In this document: positions 41,488 to 50,512 of the stretch, in pieces | How positions within the stretch are numbered: position 1 is the first letter of the stretch | Layout: every line of letters begins with the position of its first letter | Origin: Oscillospiraceae bacterium | GTDB taxonomy: Bacteria > Bacillota > Clostridia > Oscillospirales > Oscillospiraceae | DNA: 64,000 nt | Direction of reading: 5' to 3' | Assembly: GCA_017458065.1 (NCBI GenBank) | Contig: JAFTGD010000010.1 | Location: forward strand, 1 to 64,000 | Program-made: the position numbers and the translations under genes | Notes under the pieces: generated by a model | Seen by the model: only the letters and a program-made list of their open reading frames with translations | What the model was told of the DNA's origin: nothing | The model's database searches: none

Positions 41488-41814
41488 TCAATTCACAGTT
41501 TCTTCAAGCTGTGCGCTGATGTCACGTCCGCCATATATGATCCGTGCAATAGAAACCGTTTCTGTTTCGTGTCTCACAGTATAGAAAACGAGATAGCTCT
41601 TGACAGGGAAAAACCGTACTCCCTGACTATGCCACGGCTCATCTTTATAAACAGGATAGCTCTCAGGGAATTCTTCCAAAGAGCGTATATCTGCCATGAT
41701 CTTCTCTGTAAGAGATTTCGCCGTGCCTGGTACAAGGAGTGTAAAAGCGATATAATCATAAATCTCCCGAAGATCTTGCCGAGCTGTATGGGTATAAACA
41801 ATTTTCATGCTCAT
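41488..41814 (-). CDS. Type II toxin, RelE/ParE family
   Basis: This 108-residue protein has the compact RelE/ParE fold: YTHTARQDLREIYDYI, a helical hairpin, then the beta-sheet end VKSYLVFYTV, VSIARIIYGGRD. RelE-type members cut mRNA on ribosomes and ParE-type members poison gyrase; the sequence does not decide. The ATG overlaps the antitoxin stop by four bases (ATGA), as usual for such modules. Confidence 0.88.
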   Translation of the reverse strand: MSMKIVYTHTARQDLREIYDYIAFTLLVPGTAKSLTEKIMADIRSLEEFPESYPVYKDEPWHSQGVRFFPVKSYLVFYTVRHETETVSIARIIYGGRDISAQLEETVN

Positions 41815-42128
41815 ACGCCATATATACTCCTCATCTCTGCTTCAACTGCATCCGCGGAAATAACACGGCCATCGGCAATATCGTCCATGCCCTTCTGCAA
41901 TTCCAGATCGAATTGTTCCCTGGTCATGCTTCCGATAGCTGGCGGAACGGCGGCAGGGAGTTTCATATCGAAAGGAATCCCTCGCTGCATAACAATCTGT
42001 TTCAGAAACATACCGATTGCATTGGACATAGGGATGCCAAGTTGATTCAAGATTGCCTCTGCCTGTTCTTTCGTCTCAGGATCAACACGAGTGAAGACAT
42101 TTGCCGTCCTTGTTGCTGCTCTTGCCAT
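41811..42128 (-). CDS. Type II antitoxin, RelB/DinJ family
   Basis: This 105-residue protein has an N-terminal ribbon-helix-helix (NVFTRVDPETKEQAEAIL, LGIPMSNAIGMFLKQIV) of the RelB/DinJ type and a C-terminal toxin-wrapping tail rich in acidic residues. It should dimerise on its own promoter, where a perfect inverted repeat covers the -35 element. It lies directly before the RelE/ParE gene. Confidence 0.9.
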   Translation of the reverse strand: MARAATRTANVFTRVDPETKEQAEAILNQLGIPMSNAIGMFLKQIVMQRGIPFDMKLPAAVPPAIGSMTREQFDLELQKGMDDIADGRVISADAVEAEMRSIYGV

Positions 42129-42154
42129 TATTGCACCTCACGTTTTTTTATTAG

Positions 42155-42189
42155 AGTATATCACATAAGATTGCTAAAAGCAATCTTAT
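42155..42189 (-). promoter_or_regulatory. Toxin-antitoxin promoter with autoregulatory operator
   Basis: On the minus strand TTGCTT (42178-42183) and TATACT (42155-42160) are 17 bp apart. ATAAGATTGC (42165-42174) is inverted perfectly at 42180-42189 and covers the -35 and most of the spacer, as expected for an RHH antitoxin operator. Confidence 0.8.
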
Positions 42190-42235
42190 AGCAATTTGAA
42201 CAATCATTTCCCCGCCGTAATCGCTCCTCGGCCTT

Positions 42236-42344
42236 TCAGGCACCTAAACCTTGCTTCTTTTTATAGTCGAGAGCGATAGAATAAATCTCGGTGCAAAGAA
42301 AGGCCAGTGAAGAATAGATGATGTAGAAATCATCCGGCTTTCAC
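42236..42344 (-). pseudogene. Frameshifted small membrane peptide gene (35 aa if repaired)
   Basis: After AAAGGAG a GTG at 42344 opens a frame that stops after four codons. Removing one A from the following AAA run gives a continuous 35-residue peptide. It starts VKPDDFYIIYSSLAFLCTEI and ends with a Lys-rich tail, so it has a single membrane helix and a basic end, like small membrane toxins or holin-like peptides. The interval is 109 nt, exactly one base more than a whole number of codons. The gene may be a decayed type I-like element or a sequencing error. Confidence 0.35.
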
Positions 42345-42371
42345 CGCTCCTTTTCTATGCCGTCCAGGATG

Positions 42372-42965
42372 TTATATTTTTATGAGCGTTGCCCTGCAGG
42401 GCGAGCCATCTGCTCCGCCGAGGTTCAGAGGCGCTGCGTGGAGAAGATAGACGCCTTCCGGCACCGCCTCGAGCCGGATCCCCTCGAGCAGGACGATCTC
42501 CGCGCCAAGCATGATCAGATGGATTTCCATCGGGGCGTTCTCCGGCCCCACGGTCTGGGACTCATTCCCAAACAGCTTGATCCCCTCCGCTGCAAACACT
42601 TCTGCGGCCGCCCTCGTGAGGGTGGCCTTTCCTTTTATCAGAATCCGTTCCGCAGGCCGGGGGTCTGCTTCTTTGGCTGCGCGCATGATATCTCTCGCAT
42701 CGTTCTCCGTAATGTCACCGTCATGCTCCGCCACATACGCATATCCGATGAACCGGTCCAGCTCGACCTGGTCGATCGTCTTCCCGTCGTTGTAGAAATG
42801 ATACGGCGCATCCACATGTGTTCCGTTATGTGCGCACATGTCAAACGCGGTCAGGTTGCACGCCGCTCCCTCCGCGATACTGGACAGCGTTTCCCGATGT
42901 GGACCGGGGTCCCCCGGGAAGATGTCGCAGCCGAACACTTCCTGCGAAATATCATAAATCTCCAT
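42372..42965 (-). CDS. Cyclase family protein (kynurenine formamidase-like)
   Basis: This 197-residue metal-dependent hydrolase of the cyclase/KynB family has the metal motif HNGTHVDAPYHF (about residues 46-57) and the later conserved Asp/His/Glu positions. Members open amide or lactam bonds, for example N-formylkynurenine or isatin. There are no pathway neighbours, so the substrate is open. Two copies of TTTTGGTTTTTTCG lie in the upstream region around a predicted -35 (TTGCGA, then TACTCT at 17 bp). Confidence 0.85.
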   Translation of the reverse strand: MEIYDISQEVFGCDIFPGDPGPHRETLSSIAEGAACNLTAFDMCAHNGTHVDAPYHFYNDGKTIDQVELDRFIGYAYVAEHDGDITENDARDIMRAAKEADPRPAERILIKGKATLTRAAAEVFAAEGIKLFGNESQTVGPENAPMEIHLIMLGAEIVLLEGIRLEAVPEGVYLLHAAPLNLGGADGSPCRATLIKI

Positions 42966-43015
42966 GCTGTCTCGCCCCTCCTTGCCGTTTCTGCTCTGAT
43001 GCCAGAGTACGCCTG

Positions 43016-43052
43016 TTTTGGTTTTTTCGCAAGTTTTATTTTGGTTTTTTCG
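43016..43052. promoter_or_regulatory. Direct repeats in the cyclase promoter
   Basis: TTTTGGTTTTTTCG occurs at 43016-43029 and 43039-43052, a 23-bp spacing. The minus-strand -35-like TTGCGA falls at the inner edge of one copy. They may be tandem regulator sites. Confidence 0.45.
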
Positions 43053-43135
43053 TTTTTATCAAGGCGGATTTAAAAAATATCCGCAAAACAGCAGAAATTG
43101 CGGATACTTTTTAGCGTGTTTAGCCTATGTGCGTG

Positions 43136-43172
43136 AAAAAACGCCTGTGAGATTTTCCTCACAAGCGTTTTT
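43136..43172 (-). terminator. Intrinsic terminator of the exonuclease gene
   Basis: AAAAACGC and GCGTTTTT arms with an inner TGTGAG/CTCACA stem; a T-run follows on the minus strand. Confidence 0.88.
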
Positions 43173-43190
43173 CATCTGTTTCTCGCAGCT

Positions 43191-43976
43191 TTACCGCAGG
43201 GTCCGGCCGCTCTGCAGGTCATAGGTCCGGATGAAGCGGTCCGCTTCGATCCCCTCGTCCAGGTAGCGCCGCAGAATCTCCCCGCAGGCGTGGCTGTCGC
43301 TGCCCGCGTGGTGGTGGTCCAGCTCGATGCCCAGGCAGTCGCACATGGTGTTGAGGCGGTGGTTCTCGGTCTCGGGGTGCATCTGCCGGCTCATACGCAC
43401 CGTACAGGCATATCTGACTCTTGTCTGCCAGGGGATCCGGTAGGCCCGCAGGCACTTGGCCAGAACGCCGAGATCGAAGGTCGCGTTGTGCGCCACCAGA
43501 ACGCCGCTGGACAGGATCGGCCCAATTTTCTCCCAGAGCTCCGGAAAAGTCGGCTCGGTCTCCACCGCCTCCGGGCTGATCCCGGTGAGCTGCACATTGA
43601 AGGCGTCGAACCAGGTCTCGGGATTCACCAGCGAGTAGAACTCCTCGGCAATCTCCCCGTCCTCAATGACGGTGATGCCGATGGCGCTCATGCGGTCGTT
43701 GCGCGCATTGGGCGTCTCGACGTCGAAGGCGACATAGCGCCCCTTCGGGCTGACCCTGGTAAAGCGCCGGAATACGGCTCCGTCCCGCTCCACCTTCTCC
43801 AGCCACATCTCCGCCGGGCGCACCCAGACGCCATGGCTCCCGTACAGGGCGCGGTAGACGACCATCGGTTCCTCGGTCTCCGAATGCCGAGCGATGTCCA
43901 GCACCTCGTACTCGTTCCCTTTGAAGTGCCGGTAGCGCCCCGGCGGGATCAGTTGTTTTGCTTCTTCGTAGGTCAT
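43191..43976 (-). CDS. DUF1653-DEDDh exonuclease fusion
   Basis: This 261-residue protein joins two modules. Residues 10-65 are a DUF1653 domain (PPGRYRHFKGNEYEVLDIA...YGSHGVWVRPAEMW). Residues 78-245 are a DNA-polymerase-III-epsilon-like 3'-5' exonuclease with motif I AFDVETPN, motif II VAHNATFDLGVL and motif III HAGSDSHACGEIL. All acidic residues and the DEDDh His are present, so it should be active. The usual form of either module is separate. It may be a nucleic-acid repair or RNA-trimming enzyme with a small sensor domain. Confidence 0.85.
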   Translation of the reverse strand: MTYEEAKQLIPPGRYRHFKGNEYEVLDIARHSETEEPMVVYRALYGSHGVWVRPAEMWLEKVERDGAVFRRFTRVSPKGRYVAFDVETPNARNDRMSAIGITVIEDGEIAEEFYSLVNPETWFDAFNVQLTGISPEAVETEPTFPELWEKIGPILSSGVLVAHNATFDLGVLAKCLRAYRIPWQTRVRYACTVRMSRQMHPETENHRLNTMCDCLGIELDHHHAGSDSHACGEILRRYLDEGIEADRFIRTYDLQSGRTLR

Positions 43977-43985
43977 GTCTGTTTC

Positions 43986-44471
43986 CTATGCCCCGTCCGT
44001 AACCAGATCCGCCTCGGTGAGCGAAGCCGCCCGGATCAGGTCCTGCGGCTTCAGCTCCACCTGGGCGCCGACCTTGCCCGCGCTGACACAGACCGTGTCA
44101 AAGAGCTCCGCCGTCTCGTCGATGAAGGACGGAAACGGCTTCTTCATGCCGATGGGCGAACAGCCGCCGTGGATATAGCCGGTAAGCGGCAGCAGCTCCT
44201 TCTGCTTGATCATGACGATCGCTTTCTCGCCGGAGGCCTTCGCGGCCTTCTTTAGGTCCAGCTCTTCCTTCACCGGGATGACAAAGACGTAATACTGGCC
44301 GCTCTTCCCCTGGGTCACCAGAGTCTTGAACACCTGGTCGATGTCCTCGCCCAGAAGCCGGGCCACTTCCACGCCGCTGAGGCCGGCGTCTTCCTCATAG
44401 AAGTGAGCGGTATACTCGATGCCCAGGCTGTCCAGCACACGCATCACATTGGTTTTTCCCGTGTTCTTCAT
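43986..44471 (-). CDS. ybaK: Cys-tRNA(Pro) deacylase, YbaK/EbsC family
   Basis: This protein of about 161 residues hydrolyses mischarged Cys-tRNA(Pro). The family pattern TNVMRVLDSLGIEYTAHFYEED, VFKTLVTQGKSGQYYVFVIPV and LLPLTGYIHGGCSPIGMKK is complete. The catalytic Lys lies in VFKTLV. The start at 44471 follows AAAGGAG; the frame extends upstream to 44525 without support. It ends 10 bases before the exonuclease gene starts and may share its transcript. Confidence 0.92.
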   Translation of the reverse strand: MKNTGKTNVMRVLDSLGIEYTAHFYEEDAGLSGVEVARLLGEDIDQVFKTLVTQGKSGQYYVFVIPVKEELDLKKAAKASGEKAIVMIKQKELLPLTGYIHGGCSPIGMKKPFPSFIDETAELFDTVCVSAGKVGAQVELKPQDLIRAASLTEADLVTDGA

Positions 44472-44562
44472 ACCGCTCTCCTTTCTCCCCGGTCTGCCGC
44501 CGGTCCTCTCTTGCGGCTCCGGCACTGGGGTGTCATGGCGCCGCGCGGCGCTTCTGGCGGGG

Positions 44563-47500
44563 TCAAACGCCTGCCAGCCTCTTGTATTTTGCGTAGCGGC
44601 GGTTTGTAAAGTCTTCCGCCTCGGCGAAAAGGATCTCCGCGCGGTCCGGGAAGGTGCGGGTCAGCGAGGCGAAGCGGTTCTCGCCCATCATGTACTCCCG
44701 CAGCTTGCCGTTGGGCTCGCCGGAATCCAGCTGGAACGGGTTCTTGCCCTCTTCCTCCAGCGCCGGGTTGTAGCGCCACAGCGGCCAGAAGCCGCACTCG
44801 ACCGCTGCCTTGCCCTCGTCGATGGATTTGCCCATGCCCTTGGAGAGGCCGTGGTTGATGCAGGGCGCGTAGGCGATGACAATGGAAGGTCCGTCATAGG
44901 CGGCCGCTTCCTTCAGGCTCTTGATGAGGTGCTCGGGGTTGCCGCCGATGGACACCTGGGCCACATAGATGTAGCCGTAGGTGGAGAGGATCATGCCGAG
45001 GTCCTTCTTCGGCGTGCCCTTGCCGGCTGCCGCGAACTGGACCGAAGCGCCCGTCGGAGTCGCCTTGGAGGCCTGTCCGCCGGTATTGGCGTAGAGCTCG
45101 TTGTCCATGACGAGAACATTGAGGTTCCGGCCTGTCGCAAGGACGTGGTCCAGACCGCCGTAACCGATGTCGTAAGCCCAGCCGTCGCCGCCGACCATCC
45201 AAACCGCTTTCTTCGTCAGGGCATCCTGCCGCTCACGGATGAAGGCGATATCCGCGTTCTCTTCCGTCGTCTGTTTCAGCGCGTCGCGTACCGCGTCGGA
45301 GAGCTCCACCGTGCGGTCCATGTCGTCCCCGTCGGCAAGCCACGCCGTCAGCGCCGCCTTCAGCGCTGCGTCTTCCGTGGCCTCGGCCAGGGCGGAAGCG
45401 TGCATCTTGACCTGATCGCGCATCTGCTCGGCCGAGATGCTGATGCCGAGGGCAAATTCTGCGTTGTTCTCAAACAGCGAGTTCGAGAACGCCGGGCCGA
45501 AACCGCGCTTGGTCACGGTCTGCGGATAGCTGGGGGTATAGAAGCCATAGGCCTGCGAGCAGCCTGTTGCGTTGGCCACATACAGCCTGTCGCCGAAGAG
45601 CTGGGTCAGCAGCTTGATGTAGGGCGTCTCGCCGCAGCCGGGGCAGGCGCCGGAGAACTCGTACAGGGGCTGTTCGTACTGGCTGCCCTTGGCGGAGAAG
45701 CGGGTCATCGGGTTTGCCTTCTCGCTCAGCGTCAGGCAGTGATCCCAATTCTTCTGCTCGTCCAGCACGTCGTCCAGCGGGACCATCTTCAGGGCCTTCT
45801 CCTTGGCCGGGCAGACATTGGCGCAGCTGCCGCAGCCCTGGCAGTCGAGCACGTCGACCTGGATGCGGTAACGCAGGCCCTCAAAGCCCTTGCCGACCGC
45901 CTTCTTGGTGACGCAGGTCTCGGGCGCCGCGGCGGCCTCTTCTTCCGTGAACAGGAAGGGGCGGATGGCAGCGTGCGGGCAGACCAGCGAGCAGCGGTTG
46001 CAGCCGATGCACTTGTCGGCGTCCCAGACGGGGACATTATCCGCCACGCCGCGCTTCTCGAAGCGGGCCGTATCCGTGGGCATGATGCCGTCGGAATACT
46101 TCTGGAAGGCGCTCACCGGCAGCAGGTCGCCTTCCGCCCGGTTCATCGGGATGAGGATCTCGCGCACGAACTCGGGCAGGCTCTCGTCCACGGGACGCAC
46201 GTCGTCCTTCAGGTCGGCCCACTCGGCCGGGATCTCGATCTTGACCGCGTCGGTCAGGCCGCGCTCAATGGCGGCAAGGTTCATGCTGACGATCTTCTCG
46301 CCCTTCTTGGAGAAGGTCTTGATGGCAGCGTCCTTCATGTACTGCTCGGCCTCATCGATGGGCAGCACGCCGGACAGCTTGAAGAAGGCCGCCTGCAGCA
46401 CGGTGCTGGTGCGGTTGCCGAGGCCGATCTCGGCCGCGATGTCGGTGGCGTCGATGACATAGAAGTTAATGTTCCGCTCCGCCATCAGGCGCTTGGCCCG
46501 GTTCGGCAGGTTCTGGAACAGCTGCTCGCCCTTCCAGCGGGTGTTCAGCAGGAAGATGCCGCCGGGCTTGACCTCATTCACGATGTCATAGGTGTGCATA
46601 TAGCTCTGCTTGTGGCAGGCCACGAAGTCCGCCATCGTGACGTAATAGGTGGAGAGGATCGGCTCATGCCCGAAGCGCAGGTGGCTTCTTGTGAGGCCGC
46701 CGGACTTCTTGCTGTCATACTGGAAGTAGGCCTGGACGTACTGGTCGGTGTTGTCGCCGATGATCTTGCAGCTGTTCTTGTTGGCGCCCACCGTGCCGTC
46801 TGAGCCGAGGCCCCAGAACTTGCAGGAGATGATCGACTTGCCGCTGGTCACGATGTTCTCGCCCACGGGTAGCGAATGGAAGGTCACGTCGTCGACGATG
46901 CCGACGGTGAAGTGGTTCTTCTGCTCGCCGGCCATGTTGTCGAACACGGCCTTGATCTGGGCCGGGGTGGTGTCCTTCGAGCTCAGGCCGCAGCGTCCGC
47001 CCAGCACCGGCAGGTGGATCCCCGCCTCCATCAGCGCGGTCGAGACATCCTCAAAGAGCGGCTCGCCCAGGGCGCCGGGTTCCTTGGTGCGGTCGAGGAC
47101 GGTGAGGATCTTGCAGCTCTCGGGGATCGCCGCCGTGAAGTGCTTCAGCGAGAAGGGCCTGTACAGATGGACCTGGATAAAGCCGACCTTTTCGCCTTTC
47201 GCGGTCAGGTAGTCCACGACCTCGCGCACCGTGTCGCTGACCGAGCCCATGGCCACGATGACCCGCTCGGCATCCGGGGCGCCGAAGTAGTTGAAGAGCT
47301 TGTACTCTCTGCCCGTGAGGGCCGAGATTTTCTCCATATACTCCTCCACCACATCCGGGAAGGCCGCATACGCGGTGTTGACCGTCTCGCGGTGCTGGAA
47401 GAAGGTGTCGTCATTCTCGCCGGTGTTGCGGATGGTGGGGTGCTCGGGGTTCAGCGCATGATCGCGGAACTTCTTGAGCTCGGCATAGTCCACCAGCTTC

Positions 47501-48081
47501 GCCATGTCGTCAAAGTCCAGGACCTCGATCTTCTGGATCTCGTGGCTGGTGCGGAAGCCGTCGAAGAAATGCTGCACCGGCAGATGCCCCTTGATGGCGC
47601 TGAGGTGCGCCACCGCGCCGATATCCATACACTCCTGCACGCTGGACGAGGCCATCTGTGCCCAGCCGGTCTGCCGACATGCCATGACGTCGGAATGGTC
47701 GCCGAAGATGGAGATGGAATGCGTGCCGACGGAACGCGCCGCCACGTGCATCACGCCGGGCAGCTGCAGACCGGCAATGCGGTACATCGGCGGGATCATC
47801 AGCATCAGGCCCTGGGACGAGGTATAGGTGGTCGCCAGAGACCCCGCCTCCAGCATGCCCTGCAGGGCGCCGCAGGCGCCGGCCTCGGCCTGCATCTCGA
47901 CGATATGGACCTGGGTGCCGAAGATGTTCTTCAGGCCGTTGGCCGCCCACTCGTCCACGTGGGTCGCCATGGGGCTGGACGGCGTGATGGGAAAGATCGC
48001 CGCAGTCTCGGTAAACGCATAGGAGATATACGAGGCGGCTTCGTTGCCGTCCATGGATTTAAAAACTTTTTTGTCCGACAT
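44563..48081 (-). CDS. nifJ: Pyruvate:ferredoxin (flavodoxin) oxidoreductase
   Basis: This single-chain PFOR of about 1172 residues converts pyruvate to acetyl-CoA, CO2 and reduced ferredoxin. In order it has the pyrimidine-binding domain (FPITPSSPM), the transketolase C-terminal-like domain, and an inserted 2x4Fe-4S ferredoxin domain (CIGCNRCSLVCP and CQGCGSCANVCP). The TPP domain has CPGCGETPYIK and GDGWAYDIGYGGLDHVL. The start at 48081 follows AAAGGAGC; 13 more in-frame codons upstream lack a ribosome site. It is a hallmark of anaerobic metabolism and feeds the acetyl-CoA that AdhE reduces. Confidence 0.96.
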   Translation of the reverse strand: MSDKKVFKSMDGNEAASYISYAFTETAAIFPITPSSPMATHVDEWAANGLKNIFGTQVHIVEMQAEAGACGALQGMLEAGSLATTYTSSQGLMLMIPPMYRIAGLQLPGVMHVAARSVGTHSISIFGDHSDVMACRQTGWAQMASSSVQECMDIGAVAHLSAIKGHLPVQHFFDGFRTSHEIQKIEVLDFDDMAKLVDYAELKKFRDHALNPEHPTIRNTGENDDTFFQHRETVNTAYAAFPDVVEEYMEKISALTGREYKLFNYFGAPDAERVIVAMGSVSDTVREVVDYLTAKGEKVGFIQVHLYRPFSLKHFTAAIPESCKILTVLDRTKEPGALGEPLFEDVSTALMEAGIHLPVLGGRCGLSSKDTTPAQIKAVFDNMAGEQKNHFTVGIVDDVTFHSLPVGENIVTSGKSIISCKFWGLGSDGTVGANKNSCKIIGDNTDQYVQAYFQYDSKKSGGLTRSHLRFGHEPILSTYYVTMADFVACHKQSYMHTYDIVNEVKPGGIFLLNTRWKGEQLFQNLPNRAKRLMAERNINFYVIDATDIAAEIGLGNRTSTVLQAAFFKLSGVLPIDEAEQYMKDAAIKTFSKKGEKIVSMNLAAIERGLTDAVKIEIPAEWADLKDDVRPVDESLPEFVREILIPMNRAEGDLLPVSAFQKYSDGIMPTDTARFEKRGVADNVPVWDADKCIGCNRCSLVCPHAAIRPFLFTEEEAAAAPETCVTKKAVGKGFEGLRYRIQVDVLDCQGCGSCANVCPAKEKALKMVPLDDVLDEQKNWDHCLTLSEKANPMTRFSAKGSQYEQPLYEFSGACPGCGETPYIKLLTQLFGDRLYVANATGCSQAYGFYTPSYPQTVTKRGFGPAFSNSLFENNAEFALGISISAEQMRDQVKMHASALAEATEDAALKAALTAWLADGDDMDRTVELSDAVRDALKQTTEENADIAFIRERQDALTKKAVWMVGGDGWAYDIGYGGLDHVLATGRNLNVLVMDNELYANTGGQASKATPTGASVQFAAAGKGTPKKDLGMILSTYGYIYVAQVSIGGNPEHLIKSLKEAAAYDGPSIVIAYAPCINHGLSKGMGKSIDEGKAAVECGFWPLWRYNPALEEEGKNPFQLDSGEPNGKLREYMMGENRFASLTRTFPDRAEILFAEAEDFTNRRYAKYKRLAGV

Positions 48082-48126
48082 ATTGTCTTGCTCCTTTGCA
48101 GTTTTATTTTTGTTTTGCACACTGTT

Positions 48127-48174
48127 ATTTTAATCGTTCCGAGCGGAATTGTCCATGCCAAATATTGAAATATT
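48127..48174 (-). promoter_or_regulatory. Promoter of nifJ with upstream palindrome
   Basis: TGGACA (48150-48155) and TAAAAT (48127-48132) on the minus strand are 17 bp apart. AATATTGAAATATT (48161-48174), an inverted repeat, lies just upstream of the -35. Confidence 0.55.
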
Positions 48175-48276
48175 CTCTGTTTTTGCCGCGGGCCTTTTCC
48201 CCTTGCGGGAATCGCCAAAGCGTTGTATGATGGAGAACACTATAACTCAGCACTGTCTGGAAGGAGGCTGGATCCC

Positions 48277-48885
48277 ATGTCGCGTATGAGCCCGGATATT
48301 ACCGGGGCGCTTCTTTCGCTTCTGCACCCGGGCGAGACCGTCCTGGATGTGGGCAGCGGAGACGCGTCTCTGCTGCAGGCGCTCTCCGGGAGAGGACTGA
48401 CGCTTTGCGGCATCGACCCCTCTTACCGGGACGGACAGTGTCCAGCGCTTCCCCCGGATGTCAGCCTGCAGGCAGGAAGCGGCGAGGCTCTGCCCTTCCG
48501 GGACAGCGTCTTCGATGCCGTTGTCCTCCAGTGCGTGTTCTCCCTGTGCAAGCCGGAGGAGACCGTGCGGGAGATCCTCCGTGTGCTGAAGCCGGGCGGC
48601 CGTCTGATCCTCTCGGATCTGTTCACGGATTCTCCGGCTGCGGAGACCGTCTTTACCGGCAGCCCGCTCCTCTCCCGGCTTTATCTGAGGCAGCATCTGG
48701 AGCGCTTTTTCTCTTCCGGATTCCGGCCCGTCTCCTTTCAGGACATGACGGACGCCCTCCGGGAACTGATCATCGAGGTCATCTGGGACGGAGAGGACTG
48801 CGCCTCCTGCGGCGATCTCGCCGCGCTCCGCGGGGCCAAAGCCCGCTACGGGCTTTGGGTCTGGCAAAAATCAGATTCTCTTTAA
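48277..48885 (+). CDS. Class I SAM-dependent methyltransferase
   Basis: This protein of about 202 residues has motif I VLDVGSGDASLLQAL, post-I CGIDPSY, motif II DAVVLQCVFS and a motif III-like LKPGGRLILSDLF. The C-terminal third ends with CASCGDLAALRGAKARYGLW, a Cys-containing extension not needed for the fold. The ATG at 48277 has AAGGAGG nine bases upstream. An in-frame TTG at 48223 would add 18 residues that do look protein-like (YNSALSGRR) but has no ribosome site. Substrate unknown. Confidence 0.82.
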   Translation: MSRMSPDITGALLSLLHPGETVLDVGSGDASLLQALSGRGLTLCGIDPSYRDGQCPALPPDVSLQAGSGEALPFRDSVFDAVVLQCVFSLCKPEETVREILRVLKPGGRLILSDLFTDSPAAETVFTGSPLLSRLYLRQHLERFFSSGFRPVSFQDMTDALRELIIEVIWDGEDCASCGDLAALRGAKARYGLWVWQKSDSL

Positions 48886-48891
48886 AAACTT

Positions 48892-48935
48892 ACGCATCCC
48901 CTGAACCGGTCGGCCGGTCCGGGGGATGCGTTTGT
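48892..48935. terminator. Intrinsic terminator between convergent genes
   Basis: ACGCATCCCC (48892-48901) pairs with GGGGATGCGT (48922-48931), with an inner CCGG stem; TTGTT follows. Confidence 0.8.
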
Positions 48936-48957
48936 TAGGTCTTATTTTGCGTGGGGA

Positions 48958-50325
48958 TTACTTCTCCGTCTTCAGCTCCTCAATGCGGGTAAGGATCATC
49001 TTCTCATTGTAGAGGAAGAAGAGGCAGGCGCCGATCAGGCAGGTGACAGTCGCCACCACCGCGGTGCTGCGGTAGCTGGCAGGGGTCTTGGCCACCGTCA
49101 TGGAGGTGAACACCACCATGGCGAGGGCCTGGCCCATCTTGAAGGCGAAGGTGCGCGCGGCAAAGAACATGCCGCTGCGGTCCTCGCCGGTCTCCAGACG
49201 GCTGAGCTCCGCCACGTCGGCCACGCAGGCCTGGGGCAGGATGCCCAGGATGGCCATAGGCACCGAGGCGCAGACTGCCACGATGAAGCCCCAGTAGAGG
49301 CCCTTTCCGCAGACGGAGGTGATCAGAAAGACCAGCGCGTAGGCGAAGAAGCCCGTGATGATCAGCTTCTTTTTGCCGAGCTTCGGCGCCAGCTTGTTCA
49401 CGATCGGATATTGCAGCACGCTGAGGAAGGTCATCGTCGCCGTCAGGACAAAGGTCCAGGTGTCCTCAATCTCCATGAGCTTGGTCTCATAGAAGGCCAG
49501 GCCGGTCTGGAACAGGGTCAGCGCGAAGAAATAGATCACGTCGCTGTAGACAAAGCGGCGGAACTGCCCGTTGGAGAAGGTCTTGAGCAGCGAGCGGAAG
49601 GCCTTGGTCTCGCTGGGCTTCGAGTCGATATAGTCCCGCTCTTTGATATAGAAGGACGGGATCAGCATTGCGATGCAGGCAATGGCCGACATGATCGCCA
49701 CGGCGAGCCGGATGGACCCGGCCTGCCCGGCAGCGCCCTCCAGGAACCCTGCCACGTTCGGCAGCATGAAGGAGATGCTCTGGCCGGCGATGAAGGTAAA
49801 GGAGATATAGGTGGAGACGTTGATGCGGTGCTCCTGGGTGTCGCCCAGCTCGGCGATCAGGGCGTTGTACGGCGTGCAGAAGATGGTCATCACCAGGTAG
49901 AACATCAGCAGCAGCACAAACAGCATCGCGTCGTTGGCCGCGATGCTTGCGGTCTGCGGCACGGTGAAGAGGCCGATGGTCACCAGCGCAAAGGGAACCG
50001 CAATCGCCCGCATGAAGGGGATGCGGCGTCCGCCCTTGTAATTGCTGCGGTCTGACCAGCCCGCGATCAGCGGGTCGGTGATGGCGTCAAAGATACGCCC
50101 CACCGCCAGCACAAGGCCGAACAGCGTGAGCTTAAAGAGAATCGGGTTCTGGGTGATGCCGGAGGCAAAGATGCCGGTGTTGGGGTTCTGTGCATCCGGG
50201 CTGCCGGTGTAGTAATACACCATCCAGTTGGTGACAATGCCGGACAGCAGGCTCCAGCCAAACTGCCCGACGGCGAAGATCCAGAGCAGCTTGTTGGTGA
50301 TCGGTTTCAGCTTTCTTGTGTTCAT
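48958..50325 (-). CDS. GPH family sugar:cation symporter (melibiose-carrier-like MFS protein)
   Basis: This 455-residue protein has 12 predicted helices. The GPH signature is in FDAITDPLIAGWSDRSNYKGGRRIPFM (about residues 79-105), and MTIFCTPYNALIAELGDTQEHRINVS is the second conserved block. Such carriers move galactosides, glucuronides or pentosides with Na+ or H+. No glycosidase gene is adjacent, so the substrate is open. GGGAGAG precedes the ATG. Confidence 0.87.
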   Translation of the reverse strand: MNTRKLKPITNKLLWIFAVGQFGWSLLSGIVTNWMVYYYTGSPDAQNPNTGIFASGITQNPILFKLTLFGLVLAVGRIFDAITDPLIAGWSDRSNYKGGRRIPFMRAIAVPFALVTIGLFTVPQTASIAANDAMLFVLLLMFYLVMTIFCTPYNALIAELGDTQEHRINVSTYISFTFIAGQSISFMLPNVAGFLEGAAGQAGSIRLAVAIMSAIACIAMLIPSFYIKERDYIDSKPSETKAFRSLLKTFSNGQFRRFVYSDVIYFFALTLFQTGLAFYETKLMEIEDTWTFVLTATMTFLSVLQYPIVNKLAPKLGKKKLIITGFFAYALVFLITSVCGKGLYWGFIVAVCASVPMAILGILPQACVADVAELSRLETGEDRSGMFFAARTFAFKMGQALAMVVFTSMTVAKTPASYRSTAVVATVTCLIGACLFFLYNEKMILTRIEELKTEK

Positions 50326-50512
50326 GGCGAGGCTCTCCCTTTCCTGATTTGTCGCGCAGAATTTGTTGCACAGTACTCACCGACTCATTGTAACGGTCCG
50401 CCATGAAAAAGTCAATGCGCTTTTCAGTTCTTTCAGTGTACCTATTCAGGATGATTTTTGTTTTTGCTCGGGCATCCGTTTCTTCTCTTTCCGCCGGCGG
50501 GTGCAGCGGTCC

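Noticed and set aside
44419-46803. A 794-codon plus-strand frame opposite PFOR
   Set aside because: Antisense shadow of nifJ.
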